From positions 8,992,001-9,056,000 of the forward strand of contig NC_079876.1 in NCBI RefSeq assembly GCF_029227915.1: DNA of 64,000 bases, read 5' to 3'. Positions 51,571 through 62,921 of this stretch are shown piece by piece. A program made the position numbers and the translations under genes. The notes beneath the pieces were generated by a model, which saw only the letters and a program-made list of their open reading frames with translations, did not search any database and was not told the DNA's origin. The stretch comes from Hydractinia symbiolongicarpus (taxonomy: Eukaryota > Cnidaria > Hydrozoa > Anthoathecata > Hydractiniidae). Numbering within the stretch: position 1 is the stretch's first letter; every line of letters begins with the position of its first letter.

Positions 51571-52639
51571 AAATAAAAGAAGTTTAATCGCCGGCAAACG
51601 AAAACCCGCGACTTCCCGTAAATCCCGGACTCGGCCCGTATAGTCAAAAGCATACAAAGAAAGTACCCAGGGAGTAAACTCATTTCCCGAACGATTTTTT
51701 AAATTTTTTTTCACCACTAAAACGCATGAGACTTGTAGTTTTTAAAAATGTTTTCATTTTTGATGAGACGCTGAATAAAAGAAGTTTAATTGCCGGCAAA
51801 CGAAAACCCGAGATTTCCCGTAAATCCCGGGCTTGGCCCGTATAGTCAAAAGTATACAAAGATAGTACCCAGGGAGTAAACTCATTTCCAGAACGATTTT
51901 TTAAATTATTTTTTCATCACTAAAACGCATAAGACTTGTAGTTTTTAAAAATGTTTTCATTTTTGATGAGACGCTGAATAAAAGAAGTTTAATCGCCGGC
52001 AAACGAAAACCTGCGATTTCCCGTAAATCCCGGACTCGGCCCGTATAGTCAAAAGTATACAAAGAAAGTATCCAGGGTGTAAACTCATTTCCGGAACGAT
52101 TTTTTAAATTATTATTTCACCACTAAAGCCCATGAGACTTGTAGTATTTAAAAATATTTTCATTTTGGATGAGACGCTGAATAAAAGAAGTTTAATCGCC
52201 GGCAAACGAAAACCCGCGACTTCCCTCATATCCCGGACTCAGCCCGTATAGTCAAAAGTATACAAAGAAAGTACCCAGGAAGTAAACTCATTTCCCGAAC
52301 GATTTTTTATATTATTATTTCACCACTAAAGCCCATGAGACTTGTAGTTTTTAAAAATGTTTTCATTTTTAATGAGACGCTGAATAAAAGAAGTTTAATT
52401 GCCGGCAAACGAAAACCCACGACTTTCCGTAAATCCCGGACTCGGCCCGTATAGTCAAAAGTATACAAAGAAAGTGTCCAGGGAGTAAACTCATTTCCCG
52501 AACGATTTTTTAAATTAATTTTCACCACTAAAACGCATGAGACTTGTAGTTTTCAGAAATGTTTTCATTTTTGATGAGACGCTTAATGAAAGTTGTATAA
52601 TCGCCGGCAAACGAAAACCCGCGATTTCCCGTAAATCCC

Positions 52640-55600
52640 GGGATTGGCCCGTATAGTGAAAAGTATACAAAGAATGTACCCAGGGAGTAAACTCATTTCC
52701 TAAACGATTTTTTAAATTATTATTTCACCACTAAAGCCCATGAGACTTGTAGTTTTTAAAAATGTTTTCATTTTTGATGAGACGCTGAATAAAAGAAGTT
52801 TAATCGCCGGCAAACGAAAACCCGCAATTTCTTGTAAATCCCGGTCTCGGCCCGTATAGTCAAAAGTATACAAGGAAAGTACCCAGTGAGTAAACTCATT
52901 TCCCTAACGATTTTTTAAATTATTTTTTCACTACTAAAACGCATGAGACTTGTAGTTTTCAAAAATGTTTTCATTTTTGATGAGACGCTGAATAAAAGAA
53001 GTTTAATCGCCGGCAAACGAAAACCTGCGATTTCCCGTAAATCCCGTACTCGGCCCGTATAGTCAAAAGTATACAAAGAAAGTACCCAGGGAGTAAACTT
53101 ATTTCCCAAACGATTTTTTAAATTATTATTTCGCCACTAAAGCCCATGAGACTTGTAGTTTTCAAAAATGTTTTCATTTTTGATGAGACGCTTAATGAAA
53201 GAGGTTTAATCGCCGGCAAACGAAAACCCGAGATTTCCCGTAAATCCCGGGCTTGGCCCGTATAGTCAAAAGTATACAAAGATAGTACCCAGGGAGTAAA
53301 CTCATTTCCCGAACCATTTTTTAATTTATTTTTTCACCACTAAAACGCATGAGACTTGTAGTTTTCAAAAATGTTTTCATTTTTGGTGAGACGCTGAATA
53401 AAAGAAGTTTAATCGCCGGCAAACGAAAACCTGCGATTTCCCGTAAATCCCGGACTCGGCCCGTATAGTCAAAAGTATACAAAGAAAGTACCAAGGGAGT
53501 AAACTAATTTCCCAAACGATTTTTTGAATTATTATTTCACCACAAAAGCCCATGAGACTTGTAGTTTTTTAAAATGTTTTTATTTTTGATAAGACGCTGA
53601 ATAAAAGAAGTTTAATCGCCGGCAAACGAAAACCTGCGATTTCCCGTAAATCCCGGACTCGGCCCGTATAGTGAAAAGTATACAAAGAATGTACCCAGGG
53701 AGTAAACTCATTTCCTAAACGATTTTTTAAATTATTATTTCACCACTAAAGCCCATGAGACTTGTAGTTTTTAAAAATGTTTTCATTTTTGATGAGACGC
53801 TGAATAAAAGAAGTTTAATCGCCGGCAAACGAAAACCCGCAATTTCCCGTAAATCCCGGTCTCGGCCCGTATAGTCAAAAGTATACAAGGAAAGTACCCA
53901 GTGAGTAAATTCATTTCCCTAACGATGTTTTAAATTATTTTTTCACCACTAAAACGCATGAGACTTGTAGTTTTCAAAAATGTTTTCATTTTTGATGAGA
54001 CGCTGAATGAAAGAAGTTTAATCGCCGGCAAACGAAAACCTGCGATTTCCCGTAAATCCCGTACTCGGCCCGTATAGTCAAAAGTATACAAAGAAAGTAC
54101 CCAGGGAGTAAACTTATTTCCCAAACGATTTTTTAAATTATTATTTCACCACTAAAGCCCATGAGACTTGTAGTTTTCAAAAATGTTTTCATTTTTGATG
54201 AGACGCTTAATGAAAGAGGTTTAATCGCCGGCAAACGAAAACCCGAGATTTCCCGTAAATCCCGGGCTTGGCCCGTATAGTCAAAAGTATACAAAGATAG
54301 TACCCAGGGAGTAAACTCATTTCCCGAACCATTTTTTAATTTATTTTTTCACCACTAAAACGCATGAGACTTGTAGTTTTCAAAAATGTTTTCATTTTTG
54401 GTGAGACGCTGAATAAAAGAAGTTTAATCGCCGGCAAACGAAAACCTGCGATTTCCCGTAAATCCCGGACTCGGCCCGTATAGTCAAAAGTATACAAAGA
54501 AAGTACCAAGGGAGTAAACTAATTTCCCAAACGATTTTTTGAATTATTATTTCACCACAAAAGCCCATGAGACTTGTAGTTTTTTAAAATGTTTTTATTT
54601 TTGATAAGACGCTGAATAAAAGAAGTTTAATCGCCGGCAAACGAAAACCTGCGATTTCCCGTAAATCCCGGACTCGGCCCGTATAGTGAAAAGTATACAA
54701 AGAATGTACCCAGGGAGTAAACTCATTTCCTAAACGATTTTTTAAATTATTATTTCACCACTAAAGCCCATGAGACTTGTAGTTTTTAAAAATGTTTTCA
54801 TTTTTGATGAGACGCTGAATAAAAGAAGTTTAATCGCCGGCAAACGAAAACCCGCAATTTCCCGTAAATCCCGGTCTCGGCCCGTATAGTCAAAAGTATA
54901 CAAGGAAAGTACCCAGTGAGTAAATTCATTTCCCTAACGATGTTTTAAATTATTTTTTCACCACTAAAACGCATGAGACTTGTAGTTTTCAAAAATGTTT
55001 TCATTTTTGATGAGACGCTGAATGAAAGAAGTTTAATCGCCGGCAAACGAAAACCTGCGATTTCCCGTAAATCCCGTACTCGGCCCGTATAGTCAAAAGT
55101 ATACAAAGAAAGTACCCAGGGAGTAAACTTATTTCCCAAACGATTTTTTAAATTATTATTTCACCACTAAAGCCCATGAGACTTGTAGTTTTCAAAAATG
55201 TTTTCATTTTTGATGAGACGCTTAATGAAAGAGGTTTAATCGCCGGCAAACGAAAACCCGAGATTTCCCGTAAATCCCGGGCTTGGCCCGTATAGTCAAA
55301 AGTATACAAAGATAGTACCCAGGGAGTAAACTCATTTCCCGAACCATTTTTTAATTTATTTTTTCACCACTAAAACGCATGAGACTTGTAGTTTTCAAAA
55401 ATGTTTTCATTTTTGGTGAGACGCTGAATAAAAGAAGTTTAATCGCCGGCAAACGAAAACCTGCGATTTCCCGTAAATCCCGGACTCGGCCCGTATAGTC
55501 AAAAGTATACAAAGAAAGTACCCAGGGAGTAAACTAATTTCCCAAACGATTTTTTGAATTATTATTTCATCACAAAAGCCCATGAGACTTGTAGTTTTTT

Positions 55601-55690
55601 AAAATGTTTTCATTTTTGATGAGACGCTGAATAAAACAAGTTTAATCGCCGGCAAACGAAAACCCGCGATTTCCCGTAAGTCCCGGACTC
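52640..55690 (+). repeat. Five-monomer HOR (1015 bp), three copies
   Basis: Units start near 52657, 53672 and 54687, exactly 1015 bp (5 x 203) apart, each marked by GTATAGTGAAAAGTATAC followed by AAGAATGTACCC. Inside each: ATTTCCCTAACGAT, CCCGTACTCGGCCC, a GATAGTACCC monomer with CCATTTTTTAATTT, and CACCACAAAAGCCC. Copies 2 and 3 share GATGTTTTAAATT, GTACCAAGGG and GATAAGACGC and look almost identical. Copy 1 differs at several sites (for example CTTGTAAATCCC, ATTTCGCCAC). The third copy decays past about 55500, where CAAGGG returns to CCAGGG. Confidence 0.9.
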
Positions 55691-55899
55691 GGCCCGTATA
55701 GTCAAAAGTATACAAAGAAAGTACCCAGGGACTAAACTCATTTCCCGAACGATTTTTTAAATTATTATTTCACCACTAAAGCGCATGAGACTTGTATTTT
55801 CAGAAATGTTTTCATTTTTGATGAGACGCTTAATGAAAGTGGTTTAATCGCCGGCAAACGAAAACCCGCAATTTCCCGTAAATCCCGGGCTTGGCCGGT

Positions 55900-58800
55900 A
55901 TAGTCGAATGTATACAAAGAAAGTACCCTGTGAGTAAACTCATTTCCAAAACGATTTTTTAAATTATTTTTTCACCACTAAAACGCATGAAACTTGTAGT
56001 TTTCAAAAATGTTTTTATTTTTGATGAGACGCTGAATAAAAGAAGTTTAATCGCCAGCAAACGAAAACCCGCCATTTCCCGTAAACCCCGGACTCGGTCC
56101 GTATAATCAAAAGTATACAAAGAAAGTACCCAGGGAGTAAACTCATTTCCCGAACGATTTTTTAAATTATTTTTTCACCACTAAAACGCATGAGACTTGT
56201 AGTTTTCAAAAATGTTTTCATTTTTGATGAGACGCTGAATGAAAGAAGTTTAATCGCCGGCAAACGAAAACCTGCGATTTCCCGTAAATCCCGGACTCGG
56301 CCCATATAGTCAAAAGTATACAAAGAAAGTACCCAGGGAGTAAACTCATTTCCCAAACGATTTTTTAAATTATTATTTCACCACTAAAGCCAATGAGACT
56401 TGTAGTTTTAAAAATGTTTTCATTTTTGATGAGACGCTGAATAAAAGAAGTTTAATCGCCGGCAAACGAAAACCCGCAATTTCCTGTAAATCCCGGTCTC
56501 GGCCCGTATAGTCAAAAGTATACAAGGAACGTACCCAGTGAGTAAACTCATTTCCCGAACCATTTTTTAATTTATTTTTTCACCACTAAAACGCATGAGA
56601 CTTATAGTTTTCAAAAATGTTTTCATTTTTGATGAGACGCTGAATGAAAGAAGTTTAATCGCCGGCAAACGAAAACCTGCGATTTCCCGTAAATCCCGGA
56701 CTCGGCCCGTATAGTCAAAAGTATACAAAGAAAGTACCCAGGGAGTAAACTCATTTCCCGAACGATTTTTTAAATTATTTTTTCACCACTAAAACGCATG
56801 AGACTTGTAGTTTTCAAAAATGTTTTCATTTTTGATGAGACGCTGAATAAAAGAAGTTTAATCGCCGGCAAACGAAAACCTGCGATTTCCCGTAAATCCC
56901 GTACTCGGCCCGTATAGTGAAAAGTATACAAAGAAAGTACCCATGGAGTAAACTCATTTCCCAAACGATTTTTTAAATTATTATTTCACCACTAAAGCCA
57001 ATGAGACTTGTAGTTTTTAAAAAGGTTTTCATTTTTGATGAGACGCTGAATAAAAGAAGTTTAATCGCCGGCAAACGAAAACCCGCAATTTCCCGTAAAT
57101 CCCGGTCTCGGCCCGTATAGTCAAAAGTATACAAGGAACGTACCCAGTAAGTAAACTCATTTCCCTAACGATTTTTTAAATTATTTTTCCACCACTAAAA
57201 CGCATGAGACTTGTAGTTTTTTAAAATGTTTTCATTTTTGATGAGACGCTGAATAAAAGAAGTTTAATCGTCGTTAAACGAAAACCCGCGATTTCCCGTA
57301 AATCCCGGACTCGGCCCGTATAGTCAAAAGTATACAAAGAAAGTACCCAGGGAGTAAACTTATTTCTCAAACGATTTTTTAAATTATTATTTCACCACTA
57401 AAACCCATGAGACTTGTAGTTTTCAAAAATGTTTTCATTTTTGATGAGACGCTTAATGAAAGAGGTTTAATCGCCGGCAAACGAAAACCCGAGATTTCCC
57501 GTAAATCCCGGGCTTGGCCCGTATAGTCAAAAGTATACAAAGATAGTACCCAGGGAGTAAACTCATTTGCCGAACCATTTTTTAATTTATTTTTTCACCA
57601 CTAAAACGCATGAGACTTGTAGTTTTCAAAAATGTTTTCATTTTTGGTGAGACGCTGAATAAAAGAAGTTTAATCGCCGGCAAACGAAAACCTGCGATTT
57701 CCCGTAAATCCCGGACTCGGCCCGTATAGTCAAAAGTATACAAAGAAAGTACCCAGGGAGTAAACTAATTTCCCAAACAATTTTTTGAATTATTATTTTA
57801 CCACAAAAGCCCAAGAGACTTGTAGTTTTTTAAAATGTTTTCATTTTTGATGAGACGCTGAATAAAAGAAGTTTAATCGCCGGCAAACGAAAACTCGCGA
57901 TTTCCCGTAAGTCCCGGACTCGGCCCGTATAGTCAAAAGTATACAAAGAAAGTACCCATGGAGTAAACTCATTTCCCGAACGATTTTTTAAATTATTATT
58001 TCACCACTAAAACGCATGAGACTTGTATTTTCAGAAATGTTTTCATTTTTGATGAGACGCTTAATGAAAGTGGTTTAATCGCCGGCAAACGAAAACCCGC
58101 AATTTCCCGTAAATCCCAGGCTTGGACGGTATAGTCGAATGTATACAAAGAAAGTACCCTGTGAGTAAACTCATTTCCAAAACGATTTTTTAAATTATCT
58201 TTTCACCACTAAAACGCATGAAACTTGTAGTTTTCAAAAATGTTTTTATTTTTGATGAGACGCTGAATAAAAGAAGTTTAATCGCCAGCAAACGAAAACC
58301 CGCCATTTCCCGTAAACCCCGGACTCGGTCCGTATAATCAAAAGTATACAAAGAAAGTACCCAGGGAGTAAACTCATTTCCCGAACGATTTTTTAAATTA
58401 TTTTTTCACCACTAAAACGCATGAGACTTGTAGTTTTCAAAAATGTTTTCATTTTTGATGAGACGCTGAATAAAAGAAGTTTAATCGCCGACAAACGAAA
58501 ACCCGCAATTTCCCGTAAATCCCAGTCTCGGCCCGTATAGTCAAAAGTATACAAGGAAAGTACCCAGTGAGTAAACTCATTTCCCTAACGATTTTTTAAA
58601 TTATTTTTTCACCACTAAAACGCATGAGACTTGTAGTTTTTAAAAATGTTTTCATTTTTGATGAGACGCTGAATAAAATAAGTTTAATCGCCGGCAAATG
58701 AAAACCCGCAATTTCCCGTAAATCCCGGTCTCGGCCCGTATAGTCAAAAGTATACAAGGAACGTACCCAGTGAGTAAACTCATTTCCCTAACGATTTTTT

Positions 58801-61020
58801 AAATTATTTTTTCACCAATAAAACGCATGAGACTTATAGTTTTCAAAAATGTTTTCATTTTTGATGAGACGCTGAATGAAACAAGTTTAATCGCCGGCAA
58901 ACGAAAACCTGCGATTTCCCGTAAATCCGGGACTCGGCCCGTATAGTCAAAAGTATACAAAGAAAGTACCCAGGGAGTAAACTCATTTCCCGAACGATTT
59001 TTTAAATTATTTTTTCACCACTAAAACGCATGAGACTTGTAGTTTTCAAAAATGTTTTCATTTTTGATGAGACGCTGAATAAAAGAAGTTTAATCGCCGG
59101 CAAACGAAAACCTGCGATTCCCCGTAAATCCCGTACTCGGCCCGTATAGTGAAAAGTATACAAAGAAAGTACCCAGGGAGTAAACTCATTTCCCAAACGA
59201 TTTTTTGAATTATTATTTCACCACAAAAGCCCAAGAGACTTGTAGTTTTTTAAAATGTTTTCATTTTTGATGAGACGCTGAATAAAAGAAGTTTAATCGC
59301 CGGCAAACGAAAACTCGCGATTTCCCGTAAGTCCCGGACTCGGCCCGTATAGTCAAAAGTATACAAAGAAAGTACCCAGGGAGTAAACTCATTTCCCGAA
59401 CGATTTTTTAAATTATTATTTCACCACTAAAACGCATGAGACTTGTATTTTCAGAAATGTTTTCATTTTTGATGAGACGCTTAATGAAAGTGGTTTAATC
59501 GCCGGCAAACGAAAACCCGCAATTTCCCGTAAATCCCGGGCTTGGACGGTATAGTCGAATGTATACAAAGAAAGTACCCTGTGAGTAAACTCATTTCCAA
59601 AACGATTTTTTAAATTATCTTTTCACCACTAAAACGCATGAAACTTTTAGTTTTCAAAAATGTTTTTATTTTTGATGAGACGCTGAATAAAAGAAGTTTA
59701 ATCGCCAGCAAACGAAAACCCGCCATTTCCAGTAAACCCCGGACTCGGTCCGTATAATCAAAAGTATACAAAGAAAGTACCCAGGGAGTAAACTCATTTC
59801 CCGAACGATTTTTTAAATTATTTTTTCACCACTAAAACGCATGAGACTTGTAGTTTTCAAAAATGTTTTCATTTTTGATGAGACGCTGAATGAAAGAAGT
59901 TTAATCGCCGGCAAACGAAAACCTGCGATTTCCCGTAAATCCCGGACTCGGCCCGTATAGTCAAAAGTATACAAAGAAAGTACCCAGGGAGTAAACTCAT
60001 TTCCCGAACGATTTTTAAAATTATTTTTTCACCACTAAAACGCATGAGACTTGTAGTTTTCAAAAATGTTTTCATTTTTGATGAGACGCTGAATAAAAGA
60101 AGTTTAATCGCCGGCAAACGAAAACCTGCGATTTCCCGTAAATCCCGTACTCGGCCCGTATAGTCAAAAGTATACAAAGAAAGTACCCAGGGTGTAAACT
60201 CATTTCCCAAACAATTTTTTAAATTATTATTTCACCACTAAAGCCCATGAGGCTTGTAGTTTTCAAAAATGTTTTCATTTTTGATGAGACGCTGAATAAA
60301 AGAAGTTTAATCGCCGACAAACGAAAACCCGCAATTTCCCGTAAATCCAAGTCTCGGCCCGTATAGTCAAAAGTATACAAGGAAAGTACCCAGTGAGTAA
60401 ACTCATTTCCCTAACGATTTTTTAAATTATTTTTTCACCACTAAAACGCATGAGACTTGTAGTTTTCAAAAATGATTTCATTTTTGATGAGACGCTTAAT
60501 GAAAGAGGTTTAATCGCCGGCAAACGAAAACCCGAGATTTCCCGTAAATCCCGGGCTTGGCCCGTATAGTCAAAAGTATACAAAGATAGTACCCAGGGAG
60601 TAAACTCATTTCCCGAACCATTTTTTAATTTATTTTTTCACCACTAAAACGCATGAGACTTATAGTTTTCAAAAATGTTTTCATTTTTGATGAGACGCTG
60701 AATGAAAGAAGTTTAATCGCCGGCAAACGAAAACCTGCGATTTCCCGTAAATCCCGGACTCGGCCCGTATAGTCAAAAGTATACAAAGAAAGTACCCAGG
60801 GAGTAAACTCATTTCCCGAACGATTTTTTAAATTATTTTTTCACCACTAAAACGCATGAGACTTGTAGTTTTCAAAAATGTTTTCATTTTTGATGAGACG
60901 CTGAATAAAAGAAGTTTAATCGCCGGCAAACGAAAACCTGCGATTTCCCGTAAATCCCGTACTCGGCCCGTATAGTGAAAAGTATACAAAGAAAGTACCC
61001 AGGGAGTAAACTCATTTCCC
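55900..61020 (+). repeat. Mosaic of overlapping satellite A duplications (7-, 9- and 11-monomer offsets)
   Basis: Several blocks recur at different spacings. Positions about 57770-58430 match 59190-59850 (offset 1419, 7 monomers; GCCCAAGAGACTTG, GGACGGTATAG, GTCCGTATAATC). A monomer with CCCGTACTCGGCCC and GTATAGTGAAAAG occurs near 56770, 59002 and 60828 (offsets 2232 and 1826, about 11 and 9 monomers). The CCGTTAAACG/TCGTTAAACG variant occurs near 57272 and 61330. No single unit explains the stretch, suggesting repeated unequal exchanges near the array edge. Confidence 0.75.
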
Positions 61021-61955
61021 AAACGATTTTTTAAATTATTATTTCACCACTAAAGCCAATGAGACTTGTAGTTTTTAAAAATGTTTTCATTTTTGATGAG
61101 ACGCTGAATAAAAGAAGTTTAATCGCCGGCAAACGAAAACCCGCAATTTCCCGTAAATCCCGGTCTCGGCCCGTATAGTCAAAAGTATACAAGGAAAGTA
61201 CCCAGTGAGTAAACTCATTTCCCTAACGATTTTTTAAATTATTTTTTCACCACTAAAACGCATGAGACTTGTAGTTTTTTAAAATGTTTTCATTTTTGAT
61301 GAGACGCTGAATAAAAGAAGTTTAATCGCCGTTAAACGAAAACCCGCGATTTCCCGTAAATCCCGGACTCGGCCCGTATAGTCAAAAGTATACAAAGAAA
61401 GTACCCAGGGAGTAAACTTATTTCTCAAACGATTTTTTAAATTATTATTTCACCACTAAAACCCATGAGACTTGTAGTTTTCAAAAATGTTTTCATTTTG
61501 ATGAGACGCTTAATGAAAGAGGTTTAATCGCCGGCAAACGAAAACCCGAGATTTCCCGTAAATCCCGGGCTTGGCCCGTATAGTCAAAAGTATACAAAGA
61601 AAGTACCCAGGGAGTAAACTAATTTCCCAAACGATTTTTTGAATTATTATTTCACCACAAAAGCCCAAGAGACTTGTAGTTTTTTAAAATGTTTTCATTT
61701 TTGATGACACGCTGAATAAAAGAAGTTTAATCGCCGGCAAACGAAAACTCGCGATTTCCCGTAACTCCCGGACTCGGCCCGTATAGTCAAAAGTATACAA
61801 AGAAAGTACCCAGGGAGTAAACTCATTTCCCGAACGATTTTTTAAATTATTATTTCACCACTAAAACGCATGAGACTTGTAGTTTTTAAAAATGTTTTCA
61901 TTTTTGATGAGACGCTGAATAAAAGAAGTTTAATCGCCGGCAAACGAAAACCCGC

Positions 61956-62898
61956 ATGTTGGTTGGAATATGTGACTCAAGCGTTGTAACTCAAACGGAT
62001 TGATACTGTTAAAAAGTCAATGAAATGTGGTTTTTGAAACTGTCGCTATTTCTTCAGGGCGCGATAACGGCTAGGATTGGTCCCACAGTAAAAAAATGAC
62101 TCTTTCATCTTAATTCTTAAATGAAGCGCTACCACAGCGCCAAGTGTAGTCGCTGAGTTTCGGCAATCATGTCAAATTAAGAACAATGTTTTTTCTTGGA
62201 GTCCAATTGTCTCATTTATCACATTCATCAGGTCACAGTCCAAAGTTAGTTCAATTAAGTCCCACAGTCAATCGTTTCATTGTTAAAGGTGATGCAACCT
62301 AGTAATATCGGAAAAATATCGCTAAATACATGTTGGTACGAATATGTGACCCAACCGTTAAAACTCAAACGGACTGACACCGTTAGAAAGTCAATGAAAT
62401 GTAGTTTTTGAAACTGTCGCTATTTCTTCAGCGCGCGATAACGGCTAGGATTGGTCCCACAGTAAAAAAATGACTTTTTCATGTTAATTCTTAAATGAAG
62501 CGCTACCACAACGACCAGTGTAGTCGCTGAGTTTCGGCAATCATGTCAAATTAAGAACAATATTATTTCTTGGAGTCCAATTCTCTCATTTATCACATTC
62601 ATCAGGTCACAGTCCAAAGTTAGTTCAATTAAATCCCACAGTCAATCGTTTCATTTATAAAGGCGATGCAACCTAGTAATATCAGAAAAATATCGCTAAA
62701 TTCATGTTGATACGAATATGTGACGCAACTGTTGTAACTCAAACGGACTGACACCGTTAGAAAGTCAATGAAATGCAGTTTTTGAAGCTGTTGCTATTTC
62801 TTCAGGGCGCAATAACGGCTAGGATTGGTCCCACAGCAAAAAAATGACTTTCTTATCTTAATTCTTGAATGAAGCGCTACCACAGCGCCCAGTGTAAT
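61956..62898 (+). repeat. Satellite B, forward arm (374-bp monomer, 2.5 copies)
   Basis: A second tandem repeat unrelated to satellite A. Monomers begin ATGTTGGTTGG (61956-62329), ATGTTGGTACG (62330-62703) and ATGTTGATACG (62704-62898, cut short at the inversion), period 374 bp. Landmarks in each are GAATATGTGAC, CAAACGGA, TGAAACTGTCGC, ATAACGGCTAGGATTGG, a GCGCTACCACAGCGC-type motif, TCGGCAATCATGTC and GATGCAACCTAGTAATATC. The motif GTCCCACAGT occurs twice in a monomer (62080-62089 and 62259-62268). Copies differ by scattered substitutions, more than neighbouring A monomers do. No open frame or gene is seen. Confidence 0.93.
62126..62140. other. Hairpin motif inside satellite B monomers (representative copy)
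   Basis: GCGCT at 62126-62130, loop ACCAC, AGCGC at 62136-62140. The same 5-bp stem is in the third forward monomer and in inverted monomers at the matching place. It is damaged in the second forward monomer (CACAACGACC) and reads GCGCTGTTGTAGCGC in one inverted monomer, where the loop changed and the stem stayed. The symmetry is clear; a role is not. Confidence 0.6.
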
Positions 62899-62921
62899 CT
62901 GGGCGCTGTGGTAGCGCTTCA
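62870..62921. repeat. Palindrome centre of the satellite B inverted repeat (23-bp perfect stem, 6-nt loop)
   Basis: The arm at 62870-62892 (starting TGAAGCGCTACC, ending GCGCCCAG) is the exact reverse complement of 62899-62921, with loop TGTAAT at 62893-62898. Pairing continues outward with a few mismatches (CTTTCTTATCTTAATTCTTG against TAAGAATTAATATAAGAAAG) and then along the full monomers. The tandem run flips orientation here, in mid-monomer, about 195 bp after the last forward start. Confidence 0.95.

Larger units (their letters stand above)
37938..61955 (+). repeat. Satellite A array, right block (about 203-bp monomer, about 118 copies)
   Basis: The array resumes at GCATGAGACTTG in the same orientation and phase in which it stopped at 36396, completing the interrupted monomer. 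Compared with 17-36 kb, the monomers carry more private substitutions and more types. Examples are GATAGTACCC with CCATTTTTTAATTTATT, TTTGGTGAGACGC, CACCACAAAAGCCC, GAAATCCCGCG with GGCATGGCCC, and a subtype with GTATTTTCAGAAATG (two bases shorter). HORs here are shorter (3, 5, 7, 9 and 11 monomers). The block ends abruptly after CGAAAACCCGC at 61955, mid-monomer, at the junction with satellite B. No genes are seen. Confidence 0.96.

Noticed and set aside
1867-61022. Dozens of minus-strand open frames of 62-122 codons, many sharing FTPWVLSLYTFDYTGRV
   Set aside because: They are one satellite A monomer read in phase. The 203-bp period is not a multiple of three, so each frame is lost or shifted at the next monomer, and a second minus-strand frame (PGYFLCILLTIRAESGIYGK) is equally open. 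Substitutions show no codon pattern. Not genes.
1-61955. CENP-B box in satellite A
   Set aside because: The closest stretch, TTTCCCGTAAATCCCGG, lacks the required TTCG core at the correct spacing. No convincing match was seen.
62870-62921. Palindrome as a foldback-read sequencing artefact
   Set aside because: The arms differ at many positions beyond the central stem, whereas a read folded on itself would give matching arms. A misjoin of real sequence is still possible and is listed as a check.
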